A DNA stretch of 64,000 nucleotides. It comes from Methylophilus sp. 42. GTDB taxonomy: Bacteria; Pseudomonadota; Gammaproteobacteria; Burkholderiales; Methylophilaceae. Both the position numbers and the translations under genes were made by a program. The stretch lies in contig NZ_KB913031.1 of assembly GCF_000384155.1 (NCBI RefSeq), positions 310,001-374,000 of the forward strand. Direction: 5' to 3'. The notes below the pieces were generated by a model. It saw nothing but the letters and a program-made list of their open reading frames with translations. It ran no database searches and was not told the origin of the DNA. Below, in pieces: positions 41,329 through 50,759 of the stretch (its first letter is position 1; each line of letters opens with the position of its first letter).

Positions 41329-43770
41329 CTAATTGGGGCTGAGTAACTTTGCCGCCGGGTTTGTCGGCAGTTTTTTGTCTTCACTGCCACCGCCACTATG
41401 CTCGCCGATCAGGCGCTCGAGGAAGGATGGTTCATTGTCTTCTGGCGCATGTTCTGCTTCCGGGTCAAACAGGCCGGGCAGGTTTTCAGGTTGTGACTGT
41501 GGCAAGTGCTCTTCGTAGAAATATTCATAAATGCCAGGGTCATCTTCACCCACTTGCGCGCCAGTGTAAGCATCCACTTTCAGTTGCAATACGCCATCCG
41601 GCACTTTGTACTGGTAGATCGGCAAGCCGGTCAGGGTTTGTTGCATGTAATTGATCCAGATCGGCAATGCTGCGCGACCACCGGTTTCGCCGCGCCCCAG
41701 ATTGTGTGGATTGTCATAACCCATCCAGGCCACCGCGACTTCTTTTGGATGGTAACCGGCAAACCAGGCATCAAACTGGTCATTGGTAGTGCCGGTTTTA
41801 CCGGCAATATCCGGGCGACGTAGTGACAGGGCTGCCCTGGCCGTACCGTCGCGCACCACGTCTTGCAGCATGGTGGTGATGATAAAGGCATTGCGCTGGT
41901 CGATGACCCGTTCTGGCGACACATGCTTGCCTGCTTGTACCGCTTGAATGACTTTGCCGCGGCTGTCGATAATTTTTTCGATCAGGTAAGGATGCACCTG
42001 GTAGCCACTATTGGCAAAGGTGGCGTAGGCGGCCGCCATTTGCCACACCGAAGAAGAGCCAGCGCCCAGCGCGGTAGACAGGTAAGCCGGGTGATCCTTG
42101 GGATCAAAGCCGAATCTGCGCAGGTAGTTTTGCGCATAGCGGGCGCCAATCGCATTCATCAGGCGGATAGAGATTGTATTTTTTGACTGAGCCAGCGCTT
42201 CACGCAAACGCATGGGGCCTGCATATTTTTCATCGTAGTTACGTGGCTCCCAGCTGCTATTGCTACCGGTTTCGGTAGAGGTGAAGCTGATGGGGGCATC
42301 TTCAAATACGCTGGCCGGGCTGTAGCCTTTTTCGAGGGCGGCCGAGTAGATAAATGGCTTGAAGCTGGAGCCTGGCTGACGTCTGCCTTGTGTCACATGG
42401 TTGTATTTGTTGCGCTGGAAGCTAAAACCGCCGATCAGGGCCTGTACCTGCCCGGTTTCCGGGTTGAGCGCCATAAATCCGCTTTCGACTTCTGGCAGTT
42501 GCACCACTGACCAGCCGTCGTTTTGCTGGTAGACACGGATCACCGCGCCAGGCACCAGCGACAATGGCGTGCGTTTGGCCGGGGGCATATGGTTTTTCAC
42601 CAGCAAAATGGCTTTGTCCTGCAACTTGAGCACGGCGCCACGGTTGGTGACCAAAGTGAGCAGGTTAGGCTCGACCTTGGTGACCAAGGCGGGCACAAAC
42701 TGGTTGTAAGTGACAAAATCCCGCAATAGTTCGCTGGCACCGCTGGCGGTCAGTTTGCCCGCTGGCAGCGAAATAATCTGCTCGGCCCCGCGGAATCCAT
42801 GGCGCAATTCAAAATTGATAATGCCTTGAATCACGGCCGTGTTCGCGGCGGCCTGATGCTTGTTGTTGATGGTGGTGTAGACGCGCAGGCCGCTGGTATA
42901 CGCTTTCTCGCCATAGCGTTTATACAAGGTCGCCCGCACAATCTCAGCAACGTATTCCCCTCCCAGGGCTTGTACTTGTCGTTTCGACGACTGGAACTTG
43001 AGCGGCGTGTTCATGGCCTGCTCAAACTCGCGGTCGCTGATCATGCCATAGCGGTGCATGTCGCGTAGCACTTCATGCTGGCGCCTGATCGCGTAATCTG
43101 GGTGAATGTAGGGGTCGTATTTGCTAGGGGCCTTGGGCAAGCCTGCCAGCAGGGCGGCCTCAGCCAGGTTAATTTGTTTCAGGTCTTTGTCGTAATAGGT
43201 TTTGGACGCAGTGGCAAAGCCATACGCGCGCTCGCCCAGGTAAATCTGGTTCAGGTACAGCTCAAGAATCTTGTCTTTACTGATGGCGTTTTCGATCTTG
43301 ATCGCCAGCATGGCCTCTTTGATCTTGGTCCAGATATTCCGCGGCGTATCCGGGCTGCTAAAGAAGTTCTTGGCGACCTGCATGGTGATGGTGCTGGCGC
43401 CTTCATGGCCACGGCCGGTCAGGTTGTTGCGGATGGCGCGCAAAATGCCGGTGGTATCAATGCCGTTGTGCTGGTAAAAGCGACGGTCTTCAATCGCCAG
43501 AATGGCGTCTTTCATGACTTTGGGCGTTTGCTCAATCGGTACGAAGGCACGCCGTTCCTGGCCAAATTCGGCAATCAGGCCACCTTCGGCATCGTAAATG
43601 CGCAACGGCAATTTCGGATGGTAATCCGTCAGCGCGTCTAGCGAAGGCAGTGAAGGATAGAGAATGCTGATCATCAACACCAGCAGGGCAGCGACGATCA
43701 AGCTGCCGATAATGGAAAGAAAAAGAAGGGACTGCAACCAGTTTCTTGAGTTCATGCGTCTTGCTGCCAT
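41329..43770 (-). CDS. mrcA: Penicillin-binding protein 1A
   Basis: A bifunctional peptidoglycan synthase of about 813 residues from ATG 43770 (MAARRMNSRNWLQSL; ATG 43755 is also possible). N-terminal anchor LLFLSIIGSLIVAALLVLMI; glycosyltransferase domain with AILAIEDRRFYQHNGID and GASTITMQVAKNFF; transpeptidase domain with SxxK in PGSSFKPFIYSAALEKG, SxN in QSKNTISIRL and KTGT in GKTGTTNDQFDAWFAGYHP. It inserts new glycan strands and crosslinks them. An OB-like domain lies between. A Pro/Glu/Asp-rich C-terminal tail is present. It is divergent from pilM, a common arrangement in betaproteobacteria. Confidence 0.93.
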   Translation of the reverse strand: MAARRMNSRNWLQSLLFLSIIGSLIVAALLVLMISILYPSLPSLDALTDYHPKLPLRIYDAEGGLIAEFGQERRAFVPIEQTPKVMKDAILAIEDRRFYQHNGIDTTGILRAIRNNLTGRGHEGASTITMQVAKNFFSSPDTPRNIWTKIKEAMLAIKIENAISKDKILELYLNQIYLGERAYGFATASKTYYDKDLKQINLAEAALLAGLPKAPSKYDPYIHPDYAIRRQHEVLRDMHRYGMISDREFEQAMNTPLKFQSSKRQVQALGGEYVAEIVRATLYKRYGEKAYTSGLRVYTTINNKHQAAANTAVIQGIINFELRHGFRGAEQIISLPAGKLTASGASELLRDFVTYNQFVPALVTKVEPNLLTLVTNRGAVLKLQDKAILLVKNHMPPAKRTPLSLVPGAVIRVYQQNDGWSVVQLPEVESGFMALNPETGQVQALIGGFSFQRNKYNHVTQGRRQPGSSFKPFIYSAALEKGYSPASVFEDAPISFTSTETGSNSSWEPRNYDEKYAGPMRLREALAQSKNTISIRLMNAIGARYAQNYLRRFGFDPKDHPAYLSTALGAGSSSVWQMAAAYATFANSGYQVHPYLIEKIIDSRGKVIQAVQAGKHVSPERVIDQRNAFIITTMLQDVVRDGTARAALSLRRPDIAGKTGTTNDQFDAWFAGYHPKEVAVAWMGYDNPHNLGRGETGGRAALPIWINYMQQTLTGLPIYQYKVPDGVLQLKVDAYTGAQVGEDDPGIYEYFYEEHLPQSQPENLPGLFDPEAEHAPEDNEPSFLERLIGEHSGGGSEDKKLPTNPAAKLLSPN

Positions 43771-43964
43771 CGTGAGAATTACCCATGAATTGTAATCTTT
43801 TTTTGCCAATTCAATGGCAGTTAATTATGGAATCATGCAAATAATCAGCATTCTTCTGGCGACCATGAAGGCCAGTCATTTGCTTGTCGCCATGAAATAG
43901 TGTGAGTTGGCATGGTTGATGCATAACCCAACGAACATTCAAATACTTAAAAAGGGCAATACAG

Positions 43965-45038
43965 TTGAGTCTGGGCTTTTTACAACGCAAAAAAACCAGT
44001 TTTATTGGTGTTGATATCAGTGCAACCGCTATCAAAATGGTGGAGCTGAGTGCCATAGGCAAACAACAATTCCGACTGGATGGCTACGCCAATGTGACCC
44101 TGCCTAAAGGGGTCATCAGCGATGGCAATATTAATGACCTGGTGCAGGTGGCCGATACCATGCGATCGGCCTGGCGTTTGCTCGGGTCGCGTGCGCGCCA
44201 GGTAGTGTTGGCACTGCCGACGGCGGCGGTGATTTCAAAGCGCGTCATCATGCCTGCCGGTTTGCGCGAAGAAGACCTGGAGTTGCAGGTAGAGTCTGAG
44301 GCCAACCAGTATATTCCTTTCCCGCTTGAGGAAATGAACCTCGATTTTCAGGTGCTGGGGCCGATGGGCAAAAGCACGGATGAAGTCGAAGTGCTGATCG
44401 TAGCGGCCAGAAAAGAAAAAATTGATGACCGTGTCGCCGTGGCTGAAGAGGCTGGCTTGAAGGTGAGCATCGTTGATGTAGAAGCTTACGCCACCGAAAC
44501 GGCCTATCGCCAAATTATTAAGCAGTTGCCACAACATAGCAAAAAAACCGTCACCATGATGCTAGATATAGGCGCCCATGTGACGCATATCAATGTCATG
44601 GTCGGCGCACATTCCGTCTATGCCAGGGAGCAGGCGTTTGGCGGCGCCATGTTATCGCAGGAAATTCAGCGCCGGTTTGGCCTGTCGCCTGAAGAGAGCG
44701 AAATTGCCAAACGTCAGGGCGGGTTGCCAGACTCTTATGAACAGGAAGTATTGCAGCCGTTTTTGCAAAACCTGGCAGGCGAAGCCGCGCGTGCCGTGTC
44801 CTTTTTTACCAACTCTACCCAGTACAACTCGGTTGATCATGTGTTGCTGGCCGGTGGCGTGGCTGCCACTGAAGGCTTGGCGGCACTGATAGAACAAAAA
44901 ACCGGTGTGCATACTTTGGTCGCGAATGCCTTTCAGGGCATGACGCTGGCTAATAAGATTAAACCTTCCCAGCTTGAAGCAGATGCGCCTGCGCTGATGA
45001 TCGCCTGTGGCCTGGCTCTGCGTGGGGTGGACGCATGA
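43965..45038 (+). CDS. pilM: PilM, actin-like inner-membrane assembly protein
   Basis: A TTG start at 43965 fits the conserved N-terminus MSLGFLQRKKTSFIGVDISA and follows an AAAGGGC element; there is no ATG. The 357-residue product has the actin/FtsA-like fold: GVDISATAIKMVELS (phosphate 1), VTMMLDIGAHVTHINVMVG (phosphate 2) and LLAGGVAATEGLAALIEQKT (adenosine). In type IVa pili, PilM binds ATP and the cytoplasmic tail of PilN and links the inner-membrane complex to the motor. First gene of pilMNOPQ and 4 bp overlapped with pilN. It is divergent from mrcA. Confidence 0.95.
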   Translation: MSLGFLQRKKTSFIGVDISATAIKMVELSAIGKQQFRLDGYANVTLPKGVISDGNINDLVQVADTMRSAWRLLGSRARQVVLALPTAAVISKRVIMPAGLREEDLELQVESEANQYIPFPLEEMNLDFQVLGPMGKSTDEVEVLIVAARKEKIDDRVAVAEEAGLKVSIVDVEAYATETAYRQIIKQLPQHSKKTVTMMLDIGAHVTHINVMVGAHSVYAREQAFGGAMLSQEIQRRFGLSPEESEIAKRQGGLPDSYEQEVLQPFLQNLAGEAARAVSFFTNSTQYNSVDHVLLAGGVAATEGLAALIEQKTGVHTLVANAFQGMTLANKIKPSQLEADAPALMIACGLALRGVDA

Positions 45039-45628
45039 TTAAAGTTAACCTGTTACCGCATCGTCAGATCAAGCGTGCGGAGCGCCAACGTGAGTTTGGC
45101 TTGATGGCATCATTAGTGGCGATTGCCGCTGCGGCTATTTTGTTTGTGAGCTGGAGTTATATCCACAGCAAAATCCAGACACAACAGTCGCGTAACCAGC
45201 GTTTGCTAGATGAGACGGCGCGGCTGGACAAAGAAATTGCCGTGATCGGCAGTTTGAAAGAGCAAATCAAGCATGTGCTGGAGCGCAAGCAGATCGTCGA
45301 AGGCTTGCAAAGCGATCGTAATCAGGCAGTGTTGATTCTGGATGAACTTGCTAGGCAGCTGCCAGAAGGTGTATTCCTCAAAAGCGTCAAGCAATTGCAG
45401 GATGAGATTGAGCTCAAAGGGGTCGCGGATACCAATGCCAGGGTTGCCACGCTGGTACACAACCTGAGTGAGTCACCCATTATGCATAGTCCTAACCTGG
45501 TTGAAATCAAGGCCAATACCAATGCGCTAGGCATTAAAGAGTATGAGTTTGTGTTGCGGGTATCGTTGAAGCGCGACACGCCTAAAGACGACCCTGCCAA
45601 GCAGAAGCCTGCGCCTGCCAAAGGATAA
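45035..45628 (+). CDS. pilN: PilN, type IV pilus inner-membrane assembly protein
   Basis: The 197-residue protein begins with the diagnostic MIKVNLLPHRQIKRAERQRE cytoplasmic tail, which binds PilM, then one membrane helix (LVAIAAAAILFVSWSYI), a coiled coil (LDETARLDKEIAVIGSLKEQ) and a ferredoxin-like periplasmic domain (LARQLPEGVFLKSVKQLQDE). It dimerises with PilO to form the alignment subcomplex. A Lys/Pro-rich tail (PAKQKPAPAKG) is typical of the family in this group. It overlaps pilM by 4 bp and is 7 bp from pilO. Confidence 0.95.
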   Translation: MIKVNLLPHRQIKRAERQREFGLMASLVAIAAAAILFVSWSYIHSKIQTQQSRNQRLLDETARLDKEIAVIGSLKEQIKHVLERKQIVEGLQSDRNQAVLILDELARQLPEGVFLKSVKQLQDEIELKGVADTNARVATLVHNLSESPIMHSPNLVEIKANTNALGIKEYEFVLRVSLKRDTPKDDPAKQKPAPAKG

Positions 45629-45635
45629 CCCAGAG

Positions 45636-46280
45636 ATGCAACTTTCTGACTTTAATAATATAGATATCAAAACGGCCGGCAATTTGCCGATGCCGATGAA
45701 AGCGGTTTTGCTGACGATACTGGCGGCAGCGCTGCTGGTAGTGGGCTATGTGTTTCTGCTCAGCCCTAACCTTAAAGAATTAAAAGCTGAAAAAGAAAAA
45801 GAACAAGGCTTACGTGACGAATACCTGGGCAAAAAAATGCAGGCCATGAAGATCAAGGCCTATGAGCAGCAAGTGGTTGAGATTCAACGCACGTTTGGCA
45901 CTTTGCTTAAGCAGTTACCGGATAAGTCCGAGATGGACGGGTTACTGACCGATATTAACCAGGCGGGTGTCAGCCAGGGCCTATCTTTTGAAGGCTTTGT
46001 GCCGATGCCAGAGATTTTTGCCGAGTTTTATGCTGAAAAGCCGATCAATATCAAAGTGTTAGGGCGTTACCATAATTTGGGCGCATTTGTCACTGAGGTG
46101 GCCAAGTTGTCACGTATCGTGACCTTGCATAACCTGCAAATCCAGCCAGCCGGCAAGGACGACAAGCAGCCGCATAAAGATATGCTGGTGATGGAAGCTG
46201 TCGCCAAAACCTACCGCTATCTGGACGCGGAAGAAGTTGCTGCGCGTAAAGCCCAAGAAAGCAAGGCAGGGAAGAAATGA
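45636..46280 (+). CDS. pilO: PilO, type IV pilus inner-membrane assembly protein
   Basis: The 214-residue protein begins MQLSDFNNIDIKTAGNLPMP, has one membrane span (VLLTILAAALLVVGYVFLLS) followed by a coiled coil rich in Lys and Glu (LKELKAEKEKEQGLRDEYLG), and a periplasmic ferredoxin-like fold (LLTDINQAGVSQGLSFEGFV). It pairs with PilN and holds PilP. An AACCCAGAG stretch precedes the ATG. The gene overlaps pilP by 4 bp. Confidence 0.95.
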   Translation: MQLSDFNNIDIKTAGNLPMPMKAVLLTILAAALLVVGYVFLLSPNLKELKAEKEKEQGLRDEYLGKKMQAMKIKAYEQQVVEIQRTFGTLLKQLPDKSEMDGLLTDINQAGVSQGLSFEGFVPMPEIFAEFYAEKPINIKVLGRYHNLGAFVTEVAKLSRIVTLHNLQIQPAGKDDKQPHKDMLVMEAVAKTYRYLDAEEVAARKAQESKAGKK

Positions 46281-46807
46281 TGCGCAACAATTACTTGTTT
46301 TGCCTGATTCCGGCCGTGTTACTCACGGCCTGTGGTACGTCACAGGATGACGATTTGACACAGTTTATGAATGAGGCCGACCAGACTATGGTGGCCCCGG
46401 TGGAGCCATTGCCAGAGGTGCAGGGGTTTTCTCCCAAGCAATATAACGTTGATGGCGTGCTGCATGATCCGTTTGTGCCGCGCAAGGCCTCGGTGCAAAA
46501 CACCAATCAGCCTGATTTGAAACGCCCCAAGGAACCGCTGGAAGCGTATCCATTGGAAAGTCTCAAATTTGTCGGCGTACTGAGCAAAAAGAACAGCATG
46601 TTTGCCACCATACAAACGCCTGACAATATGGTGTATCAGGTAAAGCCTGGATCACACCTGGGAGAAAAGTTTGGTGTGATTACGGCCTTGGCAGAAAACC
46701 GCCAGACACTGAAATACGAGTTAAAAATAAAAGAGACGATTCAAGACCCGGTGAGCGGGGAATGGGCCGAGCAAATGACAACATTGGAACTGCAGGAACA
46801 TCAATGA
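46277..46807 (+). CDS. pilP: PilP lipoprotein of the type IV pilus
   Basis: A 176-residue protein with a lipoprotein signal (LIPAVLLTACGTSQDD, lipobox LTAC). The N-terminal half is a disordered linker that binds PilN/PilO. The C-terminal HR domain includes YPLESLKFVGVLSKKNSMFA and QVKPGSHLGEKFGVITALAE and binds the N-domains of PilQ. It is attached to the inner membrane by its lipid. It overlaps pilO, and pilQ begins within its stop codon (ATGATG), so the operon is tightly coupled. Confidence 0.95.
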   Translation: MMRNNYLFCLIPAVLLTACGTSQDDDLTQFMNEADQTMVAPVEPLPEVQGFSPKQYNVDGVLHDPFVPRKASVQNTNQPDLKRPKEPLEAYPLESLKFVGVLSKKNSMFATIQTPDNMVYQVKPGSHLGEKFGVITALAENRQTLKYELKIKETIQDPVSGEWAEQMTTLELQEHQ

Positions 46808-49053
46808 TGAAAAAATTAAGCTTTCTTGTTGCCCGGGTGGCATTCTTGTCTGTGGCACTCGCCACGTCGGGATGGAGCGTTGCGGCTGATTTGCCGACGG
46901 CGACTAACCAACTGCAAGCCGTGGATGTCACTGCACTGCCGGGAGGGCGTTTGAACGTGCAATTGCAGATGGCGCAACCACTTGCCACTGCGCCACTCAG
47001 TTTCACTTTAAGTAATCCGCCCAGGATCGTTTTTGATATCCCCAATGCCAGCAATGCCACCGGCAAGAATGTGCTGCCAGTGAATCAGGGTGTATTGAAA
47101 TCTGTACAAGTGGCGCAAGCCAGTGACCGCAGCCGCGTGGTGCTCAATTTATCCAAACCAGTGCAGCACCAGTTACAGGTACAGGATCAGACCTTGCTGG
47201 TCGGGCTCACACAAGAGGGCGTAGAAGCCCCGGCTGCCACCGTGGCTGCCAAGCGTTTTTCTGAGCAGGAAGTTGCTGCCGGACACAAAATTCAGAAGAT
47301 TGATTTTGTGCGTGGCAAAAATGGCGAAGGCCGTATTTTGGTGGATCTTTCGGATAACCGTGTGGGTGTCAACGTGCGTAATGCAGGTAAAACGGTGGTG
47401 GTTGATTTTGCCGATACCGAGTTGCCGGAAGCATTGCAACGCCGCCTGAATGTGATCAACTTTAATACGCCTGTATTGTATGTTGATGCTTTACGACATC
47501 ACAACCAGGCACAAATCGTGATTGAGCCGCAGGGGGATTGGGAGCAGTCTGCTTACCAGACCGATCGCCGCTTGGTGGTAGATATCCGTCCATTAGCAAA
47601 AGATCCTAACAAGCTCATTCAAGGCTCCAAGCAAGGCTATGCCGGTGAGAAACTTTCCTTGAACTTCCAGCGTGTAGATGTCAGGGATGTATTGAAAGTG
47701 ATTGCTGACTTCACAGGCAAAAACATTGTAGTTAGTGACTCCGTCTCCGGCAGTGTAACTATCGGCCTGAAGGATGTGCCATGGGATCAGGCGCTGGATG
47801 TGATCATGAAAAGCAAAGGCCTGGATATGCGCGTCAACGGCAGTGTGATTTCGATTGCACCGGCAGAGGAGTTTGCCGCCAAGGAAAAGGCGCAACTCAC
47901 GGCTGAGGCTGAGCGCGAGACCCTGGAAACCCTGCGTACCGAAGTATTCTCGTTGAAATACCAGAAAGCCATAGATTTTAGAAATATGTTACTCGGTGGC
48001 AGCACCAGTGGTTCAGGTGGCAGTTCAGGCGGTACTTCTGCCGGGGCTTCTGGAGGCTCGTCGGCGGGCCGTATGAACCGTATTCTGTCGCAGCGCGGTA
48101 GCGTGACTTTTGATGCGCGCACCAATACGATTTTTGTGCAGGATACGCCAAGAAAACTGGAGGAAATCCAGACCATCATTAACAAGGTGGATGTACCTGT
48201 GAAGCAGGTCATGATCGAATCACGCATGGTGATTGCTTCCAATACCTTCTCTAAGGCATTGGGCGCGCGGTTTGGTATTTCGCAAACCGGTACACCGGGC
48301 AGTAATACCAGCTTGTCGATAGGTGGGACGTTAGGAAATAAGGCCACGGCTTATACCGCGCCTACTACAGCGGGCGGCACGGGCACGTATACGCTGGGTA
48401 CGCAGGGCGGCACAGTACAGAGTGCGACGCTGGGCAACTACACTATCAGCTCCAATGGTCAGCCTGATTTGATGTCCAACCTGCCCGTGACCAACGCTTA
48501 TGGTGGCATTGCGCTGAGCTTGCTCAAGTTGTCGGCCAATTTATTACTGAACCTTGAATTGTCGGCTTTGGAAGCAGATTCACGTGGTAAAGTGATTTCC
48601 AGTCCTCGCGTGACGACGGCCAACCAGCAGAAAGCGCGTATTGCGCAGGGGGTGGAGATTCCTTATCAAAGTGCCACCAGTAGCGGTGCAACTGCGGTCA
48701 GCTTTAAAAAGGCTGAGCTCAGTTTGGAGGTGACCCCGCAAATCACGCCAGACCAGAAAATTATTATGGATTTGGATGTACGCAAAGACAGCCGTGGTGA
48801 AACCTTGCCCGGTGGCGTGGCGATTAATACGCAAAACGTACAAACGCAGGTCCTGGTGGGCAACGGCGAGACAGTGGTCTTGGGCGGGATTTACGAGCAG
48901 GTTTCCCGCAAAGGGACTGACAAAGTGCCTTTCTTTGGCGACTTGCCAGTGGTCGGTTATGCGTTCAAACGCAATACCAAACAAGAGGATAAAACTGAGC
49001 TGTTGATTTTTATCACGCCGAAAGTCATGGATGAAACGCTGGCTTTGAACTAA
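46804..49053 (+). CDS. pilQ: PilQ secretin
   Basis: A 749-residue outer-membrane secretin; start ATG 46804 (AGGAACATCA upstream). A signal peptide (LVARVAFLSVALATSGW) is followed by two AMIN domains (LSFTLSNPPRIVFDIPN and RILVDLSDNRVGVNV), an N0/N1 part (LSLNFQRVDVRDVLKVIADF), a Ser/Gly-rich loop (residues about 400-425) and the C-terminal secretin barrel (GGIYEQVSRKGTDKVPFFGD, TELLIFITPKV). It forms the gated pore for the pilus fibre. A terminator follows at 49110. The Ser/Gly stretch is a flexible loop between domains. Confidence 0.95.
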   Translation: MMKKLSFLVARVAFLSVALATSGWSVAADLPTATNQLQAVDVTALPGGRLNVQLQMAQPLATAPLSFTLSNPPRIVFDIPNASNATGKNVLPVNQGVLKSVQVAQASDRSRVVLNLSKPVQHQLQVQDQTLLVGLTQEGVEAPAATVAAKRFSEQEVAAGHKIQKIDFVRGKNGEGRILVDLSDNRVGVNVRNAGKTVVVDFADTELPEALQRRLNVINFNTPVLYVDALRHHNQAQIVIEPQGDWEQSAYQTDRRLVVDIRPLAKDPNKLIQGSKQGYAGEKLSLNFQRVDVRDVLKVIADFTGKNIVVSDSVSGSVTIGLKDVPWDQALDVIMKSKGLDMRVNGSVISIAPAEEFAAKEKAQLTAEAERETLETLRTEVFSLKYQKAIDFRNMLLGGSTSGSGGSSGGTSAGASGGSSAGRMNRILSQRGSVTFDARTNTIFVQDTPRKLEEIQTIINKVDVPVKQVMIESRMVIASNTFSKALGARFGISQTGTPGSNTSLSIGGTLGNKATAYTAPTTAGGTGTYTLGTQGGTVQSATLGNYTISSNGQPDLMSNLPVTNAYGGIALSLLKLSANLLLNLELSALEADSRGKVISSPRVTTANQQKARIAQGVEIPYQSATSSGATAVSFKKAELSLEVTPQITPDQKIIMDLDVRKDSRGETLPGGVAINTQNVQTQVLVGNGETVVLGGIYEQVSRKGTDKVPFFGDLPVVGYAFKRNTKQEDKTELLIFITPKVMDETLALN

Positions 49054-49109
49054 TTAGCGCAAGCAAACGCGCACGATTACTGACAGCCGACAGGCTTTGC
49101 CTTAAAATG

Positions 49110-49135
49110 CCCAACTGAAACAGTTGGGTTTTTTT
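49110..49135 (+). terminator. Terminator after pilQ that abuts the aroK start
   Basis: CCCAACTG-AAA-CAGTTGGG followed by seven T, ending one base before the ATG of aroK (49136). It leaves no room for a ribosome binding site between U-tract and start. Confidence 0.85.
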
Positions 49136-49678
49136 ATGGGTGCGCAAATACCAAACAACATATTTTTGATCGGTTTGATGGGGGCAGGTAAGACCACCGT
49201 TGGCAAATTGATTGCCAAAAGTCTGGGCAAAACCTTCTACGACACCGATCATGTGATTGAGCAACGTACCGGCGTCAAGATTCCGACTATTTTTGAACTG
49301 GAAGGCGAAGCGGGTTTCCGTAAGCGCGAAACCTCTACGCTGGAGGAATTTGCACAGCAGGATAATATTGTGCTCGCCACGGGTGGTGGTGCCATTATTG
49401 CGCCGGAAAACCGCGATATCCTCAAGCAGTATGGCTATGTGATTTATCTGCGTGCCAATGTCAATGAGCTGTATTTACGTACCCGTAATGATAAAAATCG
49501 CCCTTTACTACAAAATGTGGACGTGAAAGCCAAGCTGGAACAATTGTTTCACGCCCGCAATCCACTCTATACCGAAACTGCAAATCTGATCGTCGATACC
49601 GGCCATCAGCCAGTGGCGGTGATTATCCAAAAAATTGAAAACGCCCTCAATGCGTTGGAGCCATCATGCAAACCTTAA
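49136..49678 (+). CDS. aroK: Shikimate kinase
   Basis: The 180-residue enzyme phosphorylates shikimate at position 3 in aromatic amino-acid synthesis. Seen are the P-loop ([13 protein letters not shown]), shikimate-binding [13 protein letters not shown] with Asp and Arg, [27 protein letters not shown], the lid Arg (DKNRPLLQ) and [12 protein letters not shown] 49136 sits directly after the pilQ terminator and has no Shine-Dalgarno; the TTG at 49124, inside the stem, is the only other start and is less likely. It overlaps aroB by 13 bp, so the pair is coupled. Part of the conserved pilQ-aroK-aroB order. Confidence 0.94.
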   Translation: MGAQIPNNIFLIGLMGAGKTTVGKLIAKSLGKTFYDTDHVIEQRTGVKIPTIFELEGEAGFRKRETSTLEEFAQQDNIVLATGGGAIIAPENRDILKQYGYVIYLRANVNELYLRTRNDKNRPLLQNVDVKAKLEQLFHARNPLYTETANLIVDTGHQPVAVIIQKIENALNALEPSCKP

Positions 49679-50745
49679 CCGTCAGCTTGGCTGACCGTAG
49701 TTATCCTATTCATATCGGCAATGGCCTGCTAGGCCAGGTTGATCTGATCTTGCCGCATTTGAAACGCAAGCAGGTGGCGATTGTCAGCAATACGACGGTG
49801 GCACCTTTATATATGCAGGCCATTGCCCAGCCCTTACGCGATGCTGGCGTGAGTGTGATTGAGATCATTTTGCCGGATGGCGAAGCGTATAAAAACAACC
49901 AGACGCTGCAAATCATCTACGATCATTTGCTGCAAAACCGCTGCGAGCGTAACACTACTCTTATTGCCCTCGGTGGCGGTGTGGTTGGTGACTTGACCGG
50001 CTATGCGGCGGCAACTTATTTGCGTGGTGTACCCTTTATTCAGGTGCCGACCACTTTGTTGTCGCAAGTGGATTCCAGTGTCGGCGGTAAAACCGGCATT
50101 AACCATCCTCTGGGTAAGAACATGATAGGGGCGTTCTACCAGCCTAAATTGGTACTGGCCGATATCGACACGCTGAAGACCTTACCGCAGCGCGAATTAT
50201 CGGCAGGGGTCGCTGAAGTCATTAAATACGGCCTGATTCGCGATGCCGACTTTTTTGATTGGCTGGAAACCAATATGTCCGCCCTGATGGCCTTGGACAC
50301 CGCCGTTGCCAGCTATGCTATTTACCGTTCGTGCCAGAATAAAGCTGAGGTGGTGGTGGCCGATGAGCATGAGCAGGGCGAGCGCGCCTTGCTCAATCTG
50401 GGCCATACCTTTGGTCACGCCATTGAAAATGCCATGGGTTATGGTGTCTGGCTGCACGGCGAAGCCGTGGCCACCGGCACCGTGATGGCGGCGGATCTGT
50501 CGCAACGTATGGGCTGGCTCGATGCGGCGCAATTGGCACGTATTAAAACCATTATGCAGGCCGCAAAACTACCGATTACAGCGCCAGATTTAGGGGCGGA
50601 TGAGTATCTGCGTTTAATGCAGCTGGATAAGAAAGTGTCAGATGGCCGTATCCGCCTGATTTTGCAGCAGGATATTGGCAAGGCGGTGATCACCGCCGAT
50701 TACGATGCCGAAAAGTTGAAGCAAACGCTGTCATCGGCGGCGTAA
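49666..50745 (+). CDS. aroB: 3-dehydroquinate synthase
   Basis: A 359-residue NAD- and Zn/Co-dependent enzyme converting DAHP to 3-dehydroquinate. It shows the nucleotide-binding [20 protein letters not shown], the substrate region [19 protein letters not shown] and the metal ligands in [13 protein letters not shown] and [12 protein letters not shown]. Start ATG 49666 overlaps the aroK end by 13 bp. dgt follows after 14 bp. Length is normal for the family. Confidence 0.95.
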   Translation: MQTLTVSLADRSYPIHIGNGLLGQVDLILPHLKRKQVAIVSNTTVAPLYMQAIAQPLRDAGVSVIEIILPDGEAYKNNQTLQIIYDHLLQNRCERNTTLIALGGGVVGDLTGYAAATYLRGVPFIQVPTTLLSQVDSSVGGKTGINHPLGKNMIGAFYQPKLVLADIDTLKTLPQRELSAGVAEVIKYGLIRDADFFDWLETNMSALMALDTAVASYAIYRSCQNKAEVVVADEHEQGERALLNLGHTFGHAIENAMGYGVWLHGEAVATGTVMAADLSQRMGWLDAAQLARIKTIMQAAKLPITAPDLGADEYLRLMQLDKKVSDGRIRLILQQDIGKAVITADYDAEKLKQTLSSAA

Positions 50746-50759
50746 CACAGAAAGCCGTC

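Noticed and set aside
43075-43641. 188-aa plus-strand ORF inside mrcA
   Set aside because: Antisense to the glycosyltransferase and adjoining part of PBP1A with ordinary coding on the other strand; no ribosome binding site and no family resemblance.
47787-48347. 186-aa minus-strand ORF inside pilQ
   Set aside because: Mirror of the PilQ Ser/Gly loop and secretin core; low-complexity composition (Pro/Glu) results from the other strand.
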